Part shown: positions 1-8,338 of the stretch, piece by piece
Layout of the letters: each line of letters opens with the position of its first letter
Numbering within the stretch: the stretch's first letter is position 1
Source: Nodularia sp. NIES-3585
GTDB taxonomy: Bacteria; Cyanobacteriota; Cyanobacteriia; Cyanobacteriales; Nostocaceae
NCBI RefSeq assembly: GCF_002218065.1
Contig: NZ_BDUB01000002.1
Coordinates: 92,948 to 156,947 of the forward strand
DNA length: 64,000 nucleotides
Direction of reading: 5' to 3'
Translations under genes and position numbers: made by a program
Notes under the pieces: generated by a model
The model's input: only the letters and a program-made list of their open reading frames with translations
Databases searched by the model: none
Told to the model about the DNA's origin: nothing

Positions 1-2
1 AT

Positions 3-647
3 TGCTCACTAGGACGACCTAATTGGGTCTCTTGGCAGCTAAATAATAGTTGGTTAGGTTCAACTCCCAGACAGGATGATTTTCGTGCAGACACTACCTT
101 ACCTTCTGGATGTTATCAAGTTAAATCTACTGATTTCAGTGGTAGCGGATTTGATCGGGGTCACATGACTCCTAGTGCTGACAGAACTAGCACAGTTGCA
201 GTTAATTCCAGCACCTTTTTAATGAGTAACATGATTGCTCAAGCACCCGATAATAATCAGGGGGTTTGGGCTAACTTAGAGAACTACTCCAGAACCTTAG
301 TAGGTCAAGGGAAAGAACTTCATATAATTTCTGGTGGACATGGAACGGGTGGTACTGGCAGCAATGGAACATCTAATACTATTGCTAATGGTAATGTTAC
401 AGTTCCCAATCGCACTTGGAAAATTATAGTTGTTCTCGATACTCCTGGGTCTGGAGTCTCTGGTGTTACAACATTGACAAGAGTGATTGCTGTTAATATC
501 CCCAATGCCCAAGGGGTTCGGAATGATGACTGGAGAAATTATAGAGTTTCCGTAGACACCCTTGAGTCTCTAACTGGCTACGATTTCCTCTCAGAAGTTC
601 CAACATCTATTCAGTCTGTGATTGAAGCGCAAATTGATAGTTTCTAA
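3..647 (+). CDS. nucA: DNA/RNA non-specific endonuclease (NucA-like), 5' end outside window
   Basis: Sugar-non-specific nuclease of the bba-Me family, secreted in Anabaena, which cleaves DNA and RNA with a metal ion. The frame is open from the window edge, so the signal peptide and N-terminus are missing. The DRGH motif (encoded near 156-167) carries the general-base His. It is followed by the NMIAQAPDNNQGVWANLE segment, which holds the metal-binding Asn and the Glu of this family. I recognise close similarity to Anabaena NucA along the whole visible length, including VDTLESLTGYDFLS near the end. It converges with a gene for its specific inhibitor NuiA, which supports the call. Confidence 0.93.
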   Translation, partial: CSLGRPNWVSWQLNNSWLGSTPRQDDFRADTTLPSGCYQVKSTDFSGSGFDRGHMTPSADRTSTVAVNSSTFLMSNMIAQAPDNNQGVWANLENYSRTLVGQGKELHIISGGHGTGGTGSNGTSNTIANGNVTVPNRTWKIIVVLDTPGSGVSGVTTLTRVIAVNIPNAQGVRNDDWRNYRVSVDTLESLTGYDFLSEVPTSIQSVIEAQIDSF

Positions 648-666
648 GTTTCAATAACAAACAACA

Positions 667-705
667 AAACCTGTCTACAAATGTGGACAGGTTTACATTT
701 TTTGA
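667..705. terminator. Bidirectional hairpin terminator between nucA and nuiA
   Basis: A 9-bp stem (AAACCTGTC at 667-675, GACAGGTTT at 686-694) is followed on the + strand by a T-rich run. On the - strand it is followed by TTTTGTTGTTTG. It lies between two convergent genes and probably ends both transcripts. Confidence 0.8.
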
Positions 706-781
706 AAATTTCAGCAAAGATACAAAGTTTACTCTAAGATATGGATAGGCTTTGTGTTTATAGTGATTTATAAATTTGCTG

Positions 782-1177
782 CTAGGTTTCAATAATTTTT
801 GTTGATACTCCTGCTAAGTTTTCATCTGAAGTTCTACCAAGAATGTAAACATCAATGCTGATATTACCTACTCTATAAACCTTGATTTCATTTAAGTTAT
901 CTTTAAGGGTTTGAAGAAGGACTTTAAATTTTTTAACGTCTTCCTTTTGGATTTCGTCATGCCACTCTTTGTCAAAGGCACAATTTCTCAAGAAATATTC
1001 TAATTCAACTTCCTCTATTGGTGAATCTTGAGGATGATTCGTTAATTGGAGGATTTTTGGATTTGTTAAAGGTTCTTTTTCTTCCCAGAAAATAATTTCA
1101 AACGGATATTCTGACTCGCTCATCATCAATAAGCCGTCTGTAGCCTTTTTCAACTGGTCAATAATAGTGTTAGCCAT
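782..1177 (-). CDS. nuiA: Nuclease A inhibitor (NuiA-like)
   Basis: A 131-residue cytoplasmic protein of the NuiA family, which binds NucA one-to-one and blocks its active site, protecting the cell from its own nuclease. Recognisable family signatures are DGLLMMSESEYPFE near residue 14, the QDSP segment mid-protein, and the C-terminal VYRVGNISIDVYILGRT and NLAGVSTKIIET ends. The C-terminal Thr is conserved with Anabaena NuiA. The length fits the family. It converges with nucA across a shared terminator, so nuclease and inhibitor are separately transcribed. An overlapping 84-codon frame running to 1404 was rejected. Confidence 0.93.
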   Translation of the reverse strand: MANTIIDQLKKATDGLLMMSESEYPFEIIFWEEKEPLTNPKILQLTNHPQDSPIEEVELEYFLRNCAFDKEWHDEIQKEDVKKFKVLLQTLKDNLNEIKVYRVGNISIDVYILGRTSDENLAGVSTKIIET

Positions 1178-1565
1178 TTTTGCAATCGCTTAATAAACCG
1201 TAGGTAATCACTCTCTATTTTCCCCCAAAAATCACATAATATCGTCTTTCTAAGTGCAGTTTTTCTTAAAAGAAATTCAATGATGGCTTTGGTGGGTGTA
1301 GCTATACCTAAATTTCTCCTAAAAATCAGATATGAATCAGCAACGCCCAGAATCAGGCTTTGAGGGAGCGATGCGATTTTGTTAGATCGGGTTTTAATTC
1401 TCAATTAAATTGCTTTATTCTCAATAAAAACACCTTTTCGGCCGCGATCGCACCCCTAAATAGGTGATTTAGCACCCGAAATTTAAGCACCTCACAAAAT
1501 CGCGCTGCTCCCGGCTTTGATAATATTTTCCCAAAGTGACACAAGAGGATTAAGTACCAACATTC
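1178..1565. other. Intergenic region with dispersed repeats
   Basis: No gene supported. The region holds a HIP1 site (GCGATCGC near 1444) and two pieces of a dispersed repeat (1361-1409 and 1491-1513) that recurs upstream of the XRE regulator near 31407. It also contains the promoter side of nuiA. Confidence 0.6.
1361..1409 (-). repeat. Dispersed intergenic repeat, copy 1
   Basis: Read on the - strand, this stretch contains TAATTGAGAATTAAAACCCG, then a near-identical AAATCGC(A/G)T(C/T)GCTCCCT tail. It matches 31407-31452. A shorter piece ending ATCGCGCTGCTCCC lies at 1491-1513. No ORF or terminal inverted repeat is visible in it. Confidence 0.7.
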
Positions 1566-1937
1566 TTAGTTGAGTTTACAGCTGGCGGTAGGTTCTACAT
1601 TGAAGAAAGTTCCTGAGCGGGGTGTAATTGAACGCAACTGTTGGATAAAAGCCTTAAATCTGGCATCTCTTATGCCGAAGCCAGCTTCTGCACAAGCAGA
1701 TAAACCCCCTTCTATGGGAATAGGAGAACCATCTCTGGGACTATACACAATGAATTTATCGACAGTGCCAGTGCCAATCGCAAACCCGATCACTTGGCGA
1801 ATTGTTTGCAAAGCGACATTATCTAGAGAACCACCAATACTGCCAATATCGATATTAACGGCACGACTTTCAGCATAAGCCGGCGCACTAATCGACAATA
1901 CTGCCCCGACCATCATCGCACAAGTGAACTTATTCAT
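1566..1937 (-). CDS. Small secreted protein of unknown function
   Basis: I do not recognise a family. The start chosen is the ATG at 1937 because GGAGGG sits 8 bases upstream. A frame extending to 1952 would start at TTG and absorb that ribosome-binding site. The 123-residue product begins MNKFTCAMMVGAVLSISAPAYA, a clean Sec signal peptide with an AYA cleavage site. The mature part of about 100 residues has two Cys (ACAEAGFG and the C-terminal SCKLN) that could form a disulfide. It is probably periplasmic or secreted. It stands alone, with no same-strand partner nearby. Confidence 0.75.
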   Translation of the reverse strand: MNKFTCAMMVGAVLSISAPAYAESRAVNIDIGSIGGSLDNVALQTIRQVIGFAIGTGTVDKFIVYSPRDGSPIPIEGGLSACAEAGFGIRDARFKAFIQQLRSITPRSGTFFNVEPTASCKLN

Positions 1938-1952
1938 TTTCTTTCCCTCCAA

Positions 1953-2464
1953 AAAAATCGAAAAACTAATAATTAGGTTCCGTGTGCATCAGGTACATCT
2001 GAAAGTTTGCTAAGGAAAAATTTCAGACATCGTATTGTACCTCACTCGACTCAAACTTATGTATTTACAAAAATATAAACTCACTGTTTAATATACGGAG
2101 ATTATCTAAAGATAATCTCCGTATATTAAAGCAGGGTTTAAGAAATAATTTTTTGGGCGTTGCTGATTGAAAATATTCTATTCTGCAACGCCTGAGTTTG
2201 AGAATAGATATAACTCTATGTGCAGTGCAGAGATGACATAGATTTATCTATATGTGCCAGTTGCCTGTGCTTTGTGTCAACTTTTAACGACCCCAAGAAG
2301 TTGACACATAGACAAAAATCTATAAATAAGTGCAATTATTGCTCTAATACCCAATATATGGCAATTTGCAGAACCTAAAATAGCTGTAATTACTACTGCA
2401 CAGCGTATTTAGCCTTCAGGTTGTACAAATTATGGAAAAAATTATTGCTTAAAATCCTATAAAA
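1953..2464. other. Intergenic region of about 510 bp
   Basis: AT-rich with no convincing ORF. It contains the perfect palindrome at 2087-2130 and the presumed promoters of the secreted protein (leftward) and the pentapeptide-repeat gene (rightward). Confidence 0.6.
2087..2130. repeat. Perfect 21-bp-arm palindrome with a 2-nt loop
   Basis: Arms 2087-2107 (TTTAATATACGGAGATTATCT) and 2110-2130 are exact reverse complements around AA. There is no T tract beyond that of the arms, so it could be a terminator, an operator or a small mobile-element remnant. Such long perfect hairpins are uncommon in single-copy intergenic DNA. Confidence 0.75.
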
Positions 2465-4789
2465 TTGCATACTCAGGCTAGAGTATTAACCCAAACATCT
2501 ATCAAACAAGTGACACGCAAAGACCTCCCCCGGCAAAATTTCAAATGGTGTTCCTTCAAAGATAAAGATTTGGAGGGGAATAACTTTAGCAAGGCGGATA
2601 TTAGAGGGACGGATTTTACTAACGCTAACCTGAGAGGCGCAAACTTTAGCAAGGCGGATATTAGAGGAGCAAATTTTACTAACGCTAACTTGAGAAGCGC
2701 AAACTTTAGTCATGTTGTCATAGCTGGAGTGGAATACCAGTGGGCATTTTACCTAGCGTTGGTCTTGTTTTTATTTGTGGGACTGTTAAGATTCTTTTTG
2801 TATATAATTAATTACTCTGTGCCGTTAATATTTCAAGCTTCCAGTCTGGAAAATCAGATTGCAAGCTTTAGTAGTTTAAGCCTATTAATCACCTTCTTTT
2901 TCGTTACGATTATTCTTGGAATAGAAGCTGGTTTAAAAGCTTTACTTTTTGCAGGATTCATAGTCGTCTTAATCTTTAATGGAGTTAAAAGTGTAGCTGC
3001 CTTCACTGGATTTGCGTCCGTAGCTGTAGCTGTAGCCGTAGCCATAGTAGGATCTGTAGCCGTAGCAGTATCTATAGCAATATTCACTGAAGCTATAGCC
3101 GCAACCCTAGTCGTAGTCATGATCGTTGCTGTAGTTGTAATTGCAGCTATATCCTTTGCTAAGGTTGCACTCACCCAAATAGGGGCAGTTGCTTTAATCG
3201 TAGCTTTAATCGTAATCTTAGTATTATTTAGCTTTTACATTGGCTGGCAAGCAATGAAGGGAGATGAAAAATACTCTTTGATTCGGAACATCGCTGTTGC
3301 TATTGCAGCCTTCGGTGGTACAAGCTTTCGCAATGCCAACTTAACAGATGCTAATTTCACAGGAGCCACACTTAAAAGTACAGACTTTAGAAAAGCTAAT
3401 CTGACTCGCACTTGTTTCAACAAAACTAAAAAACTTGACCGTGTTCGTCCTGGCACAACTTACCTGCAAAACGCTCAACTGCGTAAAGTTTTGGTGACAG
3501 GTCAAGGACAAGACAAGAATTTTGACCGTGAGGACTTACGGGGGGTCAATTTTCAAGGAGCCAATTTGGTAGATGCCAGTTTTATGGGTGCTGACCTGAG
3601 CCAAGCCAACTTACAAGATGCAGATTTATCCAGAGCCAAATTAGTACAGGCACAACTTAACGGCACGGATTTTACAGGCGCTACGCTCACCGGGGCATAC
3701 ATTCAAGATTGGGGCATTACCACTGACACCAATTTTGATGGAGTGAGATGTGAATACGTTTATATGCGACTCCCCACAAAAGAGAATCCTCAACCCCTCC
3801 GCAAACCCGATAACCACAAGGAAGTGTTTGCAGATGGTGAGTTCGGGGATTTTATCAAGCCAATATTTGACACCCTTGACCTGTATCATAACCAAGATGT
3901 TGACCCCAGAGCGATCGCAATTTCATTCAAGCAGTTGGCAGAAAATTACCCAGATGCCGAATTAGAAATTGTGGCGATGGAAAAACGAGGTGAAGATAAA
4001 TTTTTACTTCGTGCCAAAACCGCAGCTAGGGCTGACAAGTCCCAACTGAGTGCAGAATATTTTGATAGTTATAACGAGATAAAAGGCTTGCCAAAGGGAG
4101 AAAATAATTTACTACTAGCAGAAAAAGATAGCAGAATTCGTAGTTTAGAAACTATGGTAATAACTGCGCTACAAAGTCCTAAATTTTACGCTGAACATTA
4201 TAATAACCAAGGAGATACAACAATGGCTGGCGAGCGCAATATCAACACAGGTGGCGGTAACTACAATGAAAGTATTGAAGGTGATTATATACAACGCGAT
4301 AAGGTAAATACTATGACTAATAATCCAGGTAGCTTTTCAATTGGTGGTTCTGTCGGCGGCAACGTCAACAATGTCCAAGGTGATAACAATCGCGCAGTGC
4401 AAGGAGACAATAATCAGGCTGTTCTTGGTGACAATAATCAAGTAACGCAACAAAATCAAGTGGGTGCAGATACCGCAGAAGCGCTCACTAAAGAGGATAT
4501 TGTCAAGTTACTGGCACAATTAGAAACTTTGATTCAAGGTGCAGAATTACCAGCCGACACCAAAGAAGAAGTAATTGAAGATTTGAGCGCTGCAAAGAAA
4601 GCAACGGACAAAGAAGAACCGAATAAGAAACGAGCATTAGACCGTTTGACAACGGTGACAGAAACCCTGGAAAAAACAACTAAGACTGTGGATTCTGGGA
4701 AAAAACTTTGGAATTCTGCCAAGCCAATTATTGTAAAAGTTGCTGGCTGGTTAGGTGCGGCGGCTGGTTCATCTCTTTTGGGATTATAG
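2465..4789 (+). CDS. Polytopic pentapeptide-repeat protein with Gly/Asn-rich signalling-type module
   Basis: 774 residues from a TTG start at 2465; the nearest upstream in-frame stop is at 2450. Order: pentapeptide repeats (A(N/D)LRGANF type, about 30-75); a long hydrophobic, Val/Ala-rich block with several membrane spans (about 85-275); more pentapeptides (about 280-320 and 355-425); a soluble domain of about 430-575; then from residue 587 the module MAGERNINTGGGNYNE; tandem octad-like VQGDNN(R/Q)A repeats; and a C-terminal helical part ending in a hydrophobic WLGAAAGSSLLGL tail. The same module opens two proteins encoded at 10.3-13.4 kb. A Shine-Dalgarno-preceded ATG at 4223 may start a separate 188-residue protein. 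Function unknown; a membrane effector or sensor is inference. Confidence 0.8.
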   Translation: MHTQARVLTQTSIKQVTRKDLPRQNFKWCSFKDKDLEGNNFSKADIRGTDFTNANLRGANFSKADIRGANFTNANLRSANFSHVVIAGVEYQWAFYLALVLFLFVGLLRFFLYIINYSVPLIFQASSLENQIASFSSLSLLITFFFVTIILGIEAGLKALLFAGFIVVLIFNGVKSVAAFTGFASVAVAVAVAIVGSVAVAVSIAIFTEAIAATLVVVMIVAVVVIAAISFAKVALTQIGAVALIVALIVILVLFSFYIGWQAMKGDEKYSLIRNIAVAIAAFGGTSFRNANLTDANFTGATLKSTDFRKANLTRTCFNKTKKLDRVRPGTTYLQNAQLRKVLVTGQGQDKNFDREDLRGVNFQGANLVDASFMGADLSQANLQDADLSRAKLVQAQLNGTDFTGATLTGAYIQDWGITTDTNFDGVRCEYVYMRLPTKENPQPLRKPDNHKEVFADGEFGDFIKPIFDTLDLYHNQDVDPRAIAISFKQLAENYPDAELEIVAMEKRGEDKFLLRAKTAARADKSQLSAEYFDSYNEIKGLPKGENNLLLAEKDSRIRSLETMVITALQSPKFYAEHYNNQGDTTMAGERNINTGGGNYNESIEGDYIQRDKVNTMTNNPGSFSIGGSVGGNVNNVQGDNNRAVQGDNNQAVLGDNNQVTQQNQVGADTAEALTKEDIVKLLAQLETLIQGAELPADTKEEVIEDLSAAKKATDKEEPNKKRALDRLTTVTETLEKTTKTVDSGKKLWNSAKPIIVKVAGWLGAAAGSSLLGL
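4210..4225 (+). promoter_or_regulatory. Internal ribosome-binding site and ATG inside the pentapeptide gene
   Basis: AGGAGATACAACAATG places GGAG 8 bases before an in-frame ATG at 4223. The free-standing small gene starting at 13385 has nearly the same layout on its own strand (AAGGAGATACGAAAATGGC), and both proteins begin MAG(D/E)RNINTGGGNYNE. The simplest reading is that a small gene with its own ribosome-binding site was fused in frame to an upstream gene and may still be translated separately. Confidence 0.6.
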
Positions 4790-4798
4790 AACTGATTT

Positions 4799-5200
4799 AT
4801 GAGTCAGCCACCTGAGAATTTAGAACCACAACAGCCTGATGTTAATTCAAATCAACAGGCTGATAGTTCTACATCTCAAAATGTAGTTCGAGTTCATCAA
4901 AACCGAGCTATTCAGGGTAATGAAAATCAAGGAGTTTTGGGTGACTTCAATACAGAAATTCAGGGTAATAACAACTTGATGCTAAAGAAAGAAAAAAAAT
5001 TACTAATCAAAGTATTTGGAAATTTGCATCCAATGCTGATTTCTGTGCATATCAAGGCGATTGGTGGGCAGAATTTTTGGTTGTTTTTAGGGCAGAATTT
5101 TGGTGGTATGACCTGTATTCAACACTTCACCCTACGCCTGATTCTATACAGGGTAAGAGCATCTCAATCAGGCTTGACACAAGGAATCAGAAGAATCTAA
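4799..5200 (+). pseudogene. QGNN-repeat protein cut by ISAs1 insertion
   Basis: Starts at the ATG at 4799, 9 bases after the pentapeptide gene stop, so it is probably cotranscribed. The N-terminal 40 residues are hydrophilic and Gln/Asn/Pro-rich. About residues 32-62 carry repeats AIQGNENQGVLGDFN and EIQGNNN, like those in the C-terminal part of the preceding protein. Native sequence ends at 5148, where the ISAs1 end begins; the last codons are transposon DNA. The stretch after a poly-A run near 4985-4998 looks unlike the N-terminal part, and a frameshift there is possible. Probably a truncated partner of the preceding gene. Confidence 0.6.
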
Positions 5201-6579
5201 TGTATTGGTAATGAAACAAGAACTAAGAACTTGAATCATATAATCGTTATCCATAGCGGTGCGTTTCATTTTTTGACGGAGACTACGTTTGTAGGACTGT
5301 TCACGGTTGAGAGCATTAAGAGCAATGCGTCTTAAAACAGAGAAGTTCTGAGGACTATGGAAAGAACGAATGCGACAAGCATCTTCGGAAAAAGTACAAT
5401 CAAGTGTCCAATGAGCCTCGTTTTCAATGCCCCAATGTTTTCTGATAGCCCGACCGATAAGTTGAGCATCACTGTTTAAAGAGGTGAGATAAAATTGAAC
5501 CTCACGGGTAGTTTTATTCCAAAGATGACGCACGCGGACGACCATAACCACACTTTGGAGTCCTACCCATAATTTAGGTTGATAAAGCTTACCAATTGCA
5601 GTCACAGGAACAGTCCAAACCTCACGAATTTCGGTGCGGTGATGTCCTTTCTCAATCCGTTTATCATAACTGATATCAATCCCTTGAAAATTATCGGCGA
5701 GAGCGGTTTCAAACCATTCTCTCACCTGAGAACAGAGAGTGGGATGATTAGCTTTAAGTGCCAGGACATAATCTGCTTTTTTGTCGATAATCTTTTTGGC
5801 AATTTCGGTTTGTGTTCCCATTGCATCAATAGTAATGATAGCTCCTGTGATATCTAGCAATTCCAATAATGCCGGAATCGCCGTAATTTCATTGGATTTA
5901 TCTTCTACTTTCATCTGTGCTAGAACTAGGTGTTGTTCACTTGACCAAGCACTAATAACATGAAGTGCTGATTTACCTTGATTTCGGTCATAAGAACCTC
6001 TAATCGTCTTGCCATCGATGGGGATTATTTCTCCCCCCATCTTGGTGACCAAGGTTTCTACCCAACTAAGAAAACATCGATTTAATGCCTCTGGGTTGAT
6101 GAACTCAAACACCCGACGGAAAGTATCATCTGACGGAATTCCGTTTGGTAGTGCTAAGAACTCTTCTAACCACTGTTGCTTACTGATACCGTAATTCTCG
6201 ATATCTTCCCATCCTTGCGCTCCTGCTATGACTGCCAGAATCGCAATGACTAAGATGTCTGTAAGTTGATGTTTTTTGGTTCTCTCTACTCTTGGGTCTT
6301 TGATATCAGAGAAATGCTCCACTAAACTCTGTTGAATACTGCCGATGTTTGCCACTTGTGTTGGCTGTCTGTGACGACCAAAATTTTTCGTAGCATCAGC
6401 AGATTTAGTTTCAAAGCCTTGTGACATCAACCTGACTCCTGACAATTTTTTGACAACAGCATTGAAGTCTTCTCATTTATCCTGCTCAGTTGTCAACTAT
6501 GTTTTTAATCTGGTCGTTTATGCTTATCTTCTTTGATTTGTCAAGTTCGCACTATACCAAATTAGATGAGCTTACCCTG
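5149..6579 (-). mobile_element. ISAs1-family insertion sequence, about 1431 bp
   Basis: Ends are imperfect inverted repeats: CAGGGTAAGAGCATCTCAA at 5149-5167, and at 6562-6579 the reverse complement of CAGGGTAAGCTCATCTAA. One transposase gene fills the element. Flanks differ (TGATTCTATA on the left, GTCCAAAGCA on the right), so no target duplication is visible. With a truncated gene on either side, this points to a deletion or recombination after insertion. Confidence 0.85.
5168..6427 (-). CDS. ISAs1-family transposase
   Basis: A 419-residue DDE transposase of the ISAs1 (H-repeat) type. The ATG at 6427 is preferred over the TTG at 6445; GGAG lies upstream. The N-terminal DUF4338-like/DDE_Tnp_1-associated segment contains FSDIKDPRVERTKKHQLTDI and GAQGWEDIENYG. 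The catalytic domain contains IPIDGKTIRGS, TIDAMGTQTEIAKKI (second Asp), ALKANHPTL and the late RKHWGIENEAHWTLDCTF motif with the Glu. No frameshift is visible, so the element may still be active. Confidence 0.93.
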   Translation of the reverse strand: MSQGFETKSADATKNFGRHRQPTQVANIGSIQQSLVEHFSDIKDPRVERTKKHQLTDILVIAILAVIAGAQGWEDIENYGISKQQWLEEFLALPNGIPSDDTFRRVFEFINPEALNRCFLSWVETLVTKMGGEIIPIDGKTIRGSYDRNQGKSALHVISAWSSEQHLVLAQMKVEDKSNEITAIPALLELLDITGAIITIDAMGTQTEIAKKIIDKKADYVLALKANHPTLCSQVREWFETALADNFQGIDISYDKRIEKGHHRTEIREVWTVPVTAIGKLYQPKLWVGLQSVVMVVRVRHLWNKTTREVQFYLTSLNSDAQLIGRAIRKHWGIENEAHWTLDCTFSEDACRIRSFHSPQNFSVLRRIALNALNREQSYKRSLRQKMKRTAMDNDYMIQVLSSCFITNTLDSSDSLCQA

Positions 6580-7255
6580 GTCCAAAGCATGATGAATCTA
6601 CTTGATTTCCAGATGCTGATTTCAAAAATATTGGTATGTCTCCATCCCCGGAACATATTAATTCTATGATAAATTGTTTCAAGTCTGGTCTATGGTCACG
6701 AGAATAACCGTGAGTTATGCTAATTTGTTTGGGACATTTTTTCGCTGATTCTTCTATTTTTTCGGTTTCGGGGGCTGTGGGATTTTCAAATATTACTTCG
6801 GGTAAGATTGATTTATATTCCCCATGCACATGAATTGATGATGAATCTAAATGTGACGATGAAAGTGATACATTGAATTTTTTAGCCGCATTTAAGGCAA
6901 TTACCAAAAATATGGTATCTAGTCCTTTAATGAAGAGTTTATCCATGACTCTACCCAATTTATCATCGTTTAGGTACTCTGGTTTTACTCCTGCTCCTAT
7001 CAAATGTTCACAAGGTATTGTTTCAAAAAATTTGGCAAACATATATAATGGTTGAGATACAAATCCTAAGCCATTTAAAATCATGGCTTTGACAGCATGA
7101 CCAGGGCTGACCTTTTCTCCTTTTTCTTCACCTATTAAATCATTAATTATTTCTACCAATCCAATGGCATCTACCATTCCTGCTACTATGCCTAAATGAT
7201 CTATATTTTGGATTTGGATTTCTTTTAGATTCAACATCACTACAGGATTCTCCAT
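6580..7255 (-). pseudogene. IS1634-family transposase, N-terminal fragment
   Basis: About 220 residues from the ATG at 7255: NIDHLGIVAGMVDAIGLV, KVSPGHAVKAMILNGLGFV, YLNDDKLGRVMDKL and the first DDE Asp in SHLDSSSIHVHGEY. These are hallmarks of IS1634-like transposases, which are usually more than 500 residues. The frame ends exactly where the ISAs1 end begins. The C-terminal half is not found on the other side of that IS, so more than a simple insertion happened here. Confidence 0.8.
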
Positions 7256-7508
7256 GAATTCTGTAGTAATTTTCTCATTTCTATTTTGGTTAACAATTAA
7301 TTTTTCTAAACTTTTTCTAGATTTTCATATTCCGCCTGGAATCCTCGTTTTTACCTGAAAGCTTTGCTAATTGGCAGTTGTTTGGTTTTGTAAGACTAAT
7401 TCTCATTAAGCCCCTTTACTTTTAATTTGCTTTAGTTCCCATGTACTACTTGGAGGCTCTTTTCTTGATGTGTGACAGTCGAGGGTGCGGAATGTGGGGT
7501 TTAAATCT

Positions 7509-8279
7509 TTAGAAACGCGAGTTTTTTGCATTAGTAAATATTGCAGCAGCATGGGATGAACCAATATAGCGCCAATGCCAAGGTTCATAGCTTACTCCTT
7601 GAGGATTATTTTTAGGAAATGACATCTCAAAACCAAACTCTTTAGCGTGAAGAGTTAACCACTGAAACGCTTTAGTTTCGGCAAATTGATTGGTTATATC
7701 TTGTTTGGGAAAATTACCATCTGCAAGGTCAATAGCATAACCTGTGGCGTGTTCACTATACCCTGGTGGTGCGCTTAACTTGGCAGCCTTTTCAGGTGAA
7801 CCTTGTTTTTCAATCTGTTTTTGAAAAAGTTTTTCTTGAGCAGCGACACTGCGGAAACCTGATACTGGAATAATCCATACTCCTTCATTCCGTGCTGCAT
7901 AGATTAGTTTCATTAGTGCTAATGCTGCTTCTGGAGCAAGTCTCTCAAATCTTTGATACTCATGCGGGGCATAGCTGGCAACAATTAGCATTTGACTAAA
8001 ATCACCCTCCGCGTATAGAAAATGACCTAATTTCGTCTTATTAGATTCTAATTGGTTAATTTTTTTTGAGAGTGTAACTTTAGGTGAAATATCTGTAACC
8101 GAAGAAGGATTAACGGTTAACTCCCGTTCAACTTTATAAGAAGTCTGAGAGATAGGTGATTTTGGCTTTATAAAGAGAGTGAAAGCATATAAGTTGAGAA
8201 AAACTCCTATTAAAAACATGACTATTACTAAAACAAAACGCCATCGAATCCATAAATGTCTAAAAAATCTTAAGTTCAT
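7509..8279 (-). CDS. D-alanyl-D-alanine carboxypeptidase, VanY/M15B type, membrane-anchored
   Basis: A 256-residue LAS-family zinc peptidase that trims the terminal D-Ala from peptidoglycan stem peptides. One membrane anchor (about 14-36) is followed by a linker and a catalytic domain (about 95-245). Visible active-site pieces are SGFRS (Arg143), SEHATGYAIDLAD (zinc ligands His177 and Asp184) and YEPWHWRY (Glu232 and zinc ligand His235), so it should be catalytically complete. It lies just downstream of the cadherin-like protein on the same strand with a 59-bp gap and could be the last gene of that operon. Confidence 0.92.
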   Translation of the reverse strand: MNLRFFRHLWIRWRFVLVIVMFLIGVFLNLYAFTLFIKPKSPISQTSYKVERELTVNPSSVTDISPKVTLSKKINQLESNKTKLGHFLYAEGDFSQMLIVASYAPHEYQRFERLAPEAALALMKLIYAARNEGVWIIPVSGFRSVAAQEKLFQKQIEKQGSPEKAAKLSAPPGYSEHATGYAIDLADGNFPKQDITNQFAETKAFQWLTLHAKEFGFEMSFPKNNPQGVSYEPWHWRYIGSSHAAAIFTNAKNSRF

Positions 8280-8338
8280 GCACAGAAAAATAACTTTCAG
8301 TTTACTCCATCATTTAGAACATCTTTGTCAAATTTAGC

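Noticed and set aside
1150..1404. 84-codon leftward frame overlapping the nuiA start
   Set aside because: It runs through dispersed repeat DNA, overlaps a well-supported gene and has no ribosome-binding site or recognisable protein character.
2854..3174. 106-codon leftward frame rich in Ala/Thr inside the pentapeptide gene
   Set aside because: Mirror image of the repetitive GTAGC-rich membrane-coding sequence; not a gene.
7406..7588. 60-codon leftward frame overlapping the VanY-type gene
   Set aside because: Different phase over the well-supported peptidase C-terminus; low-complexity product.
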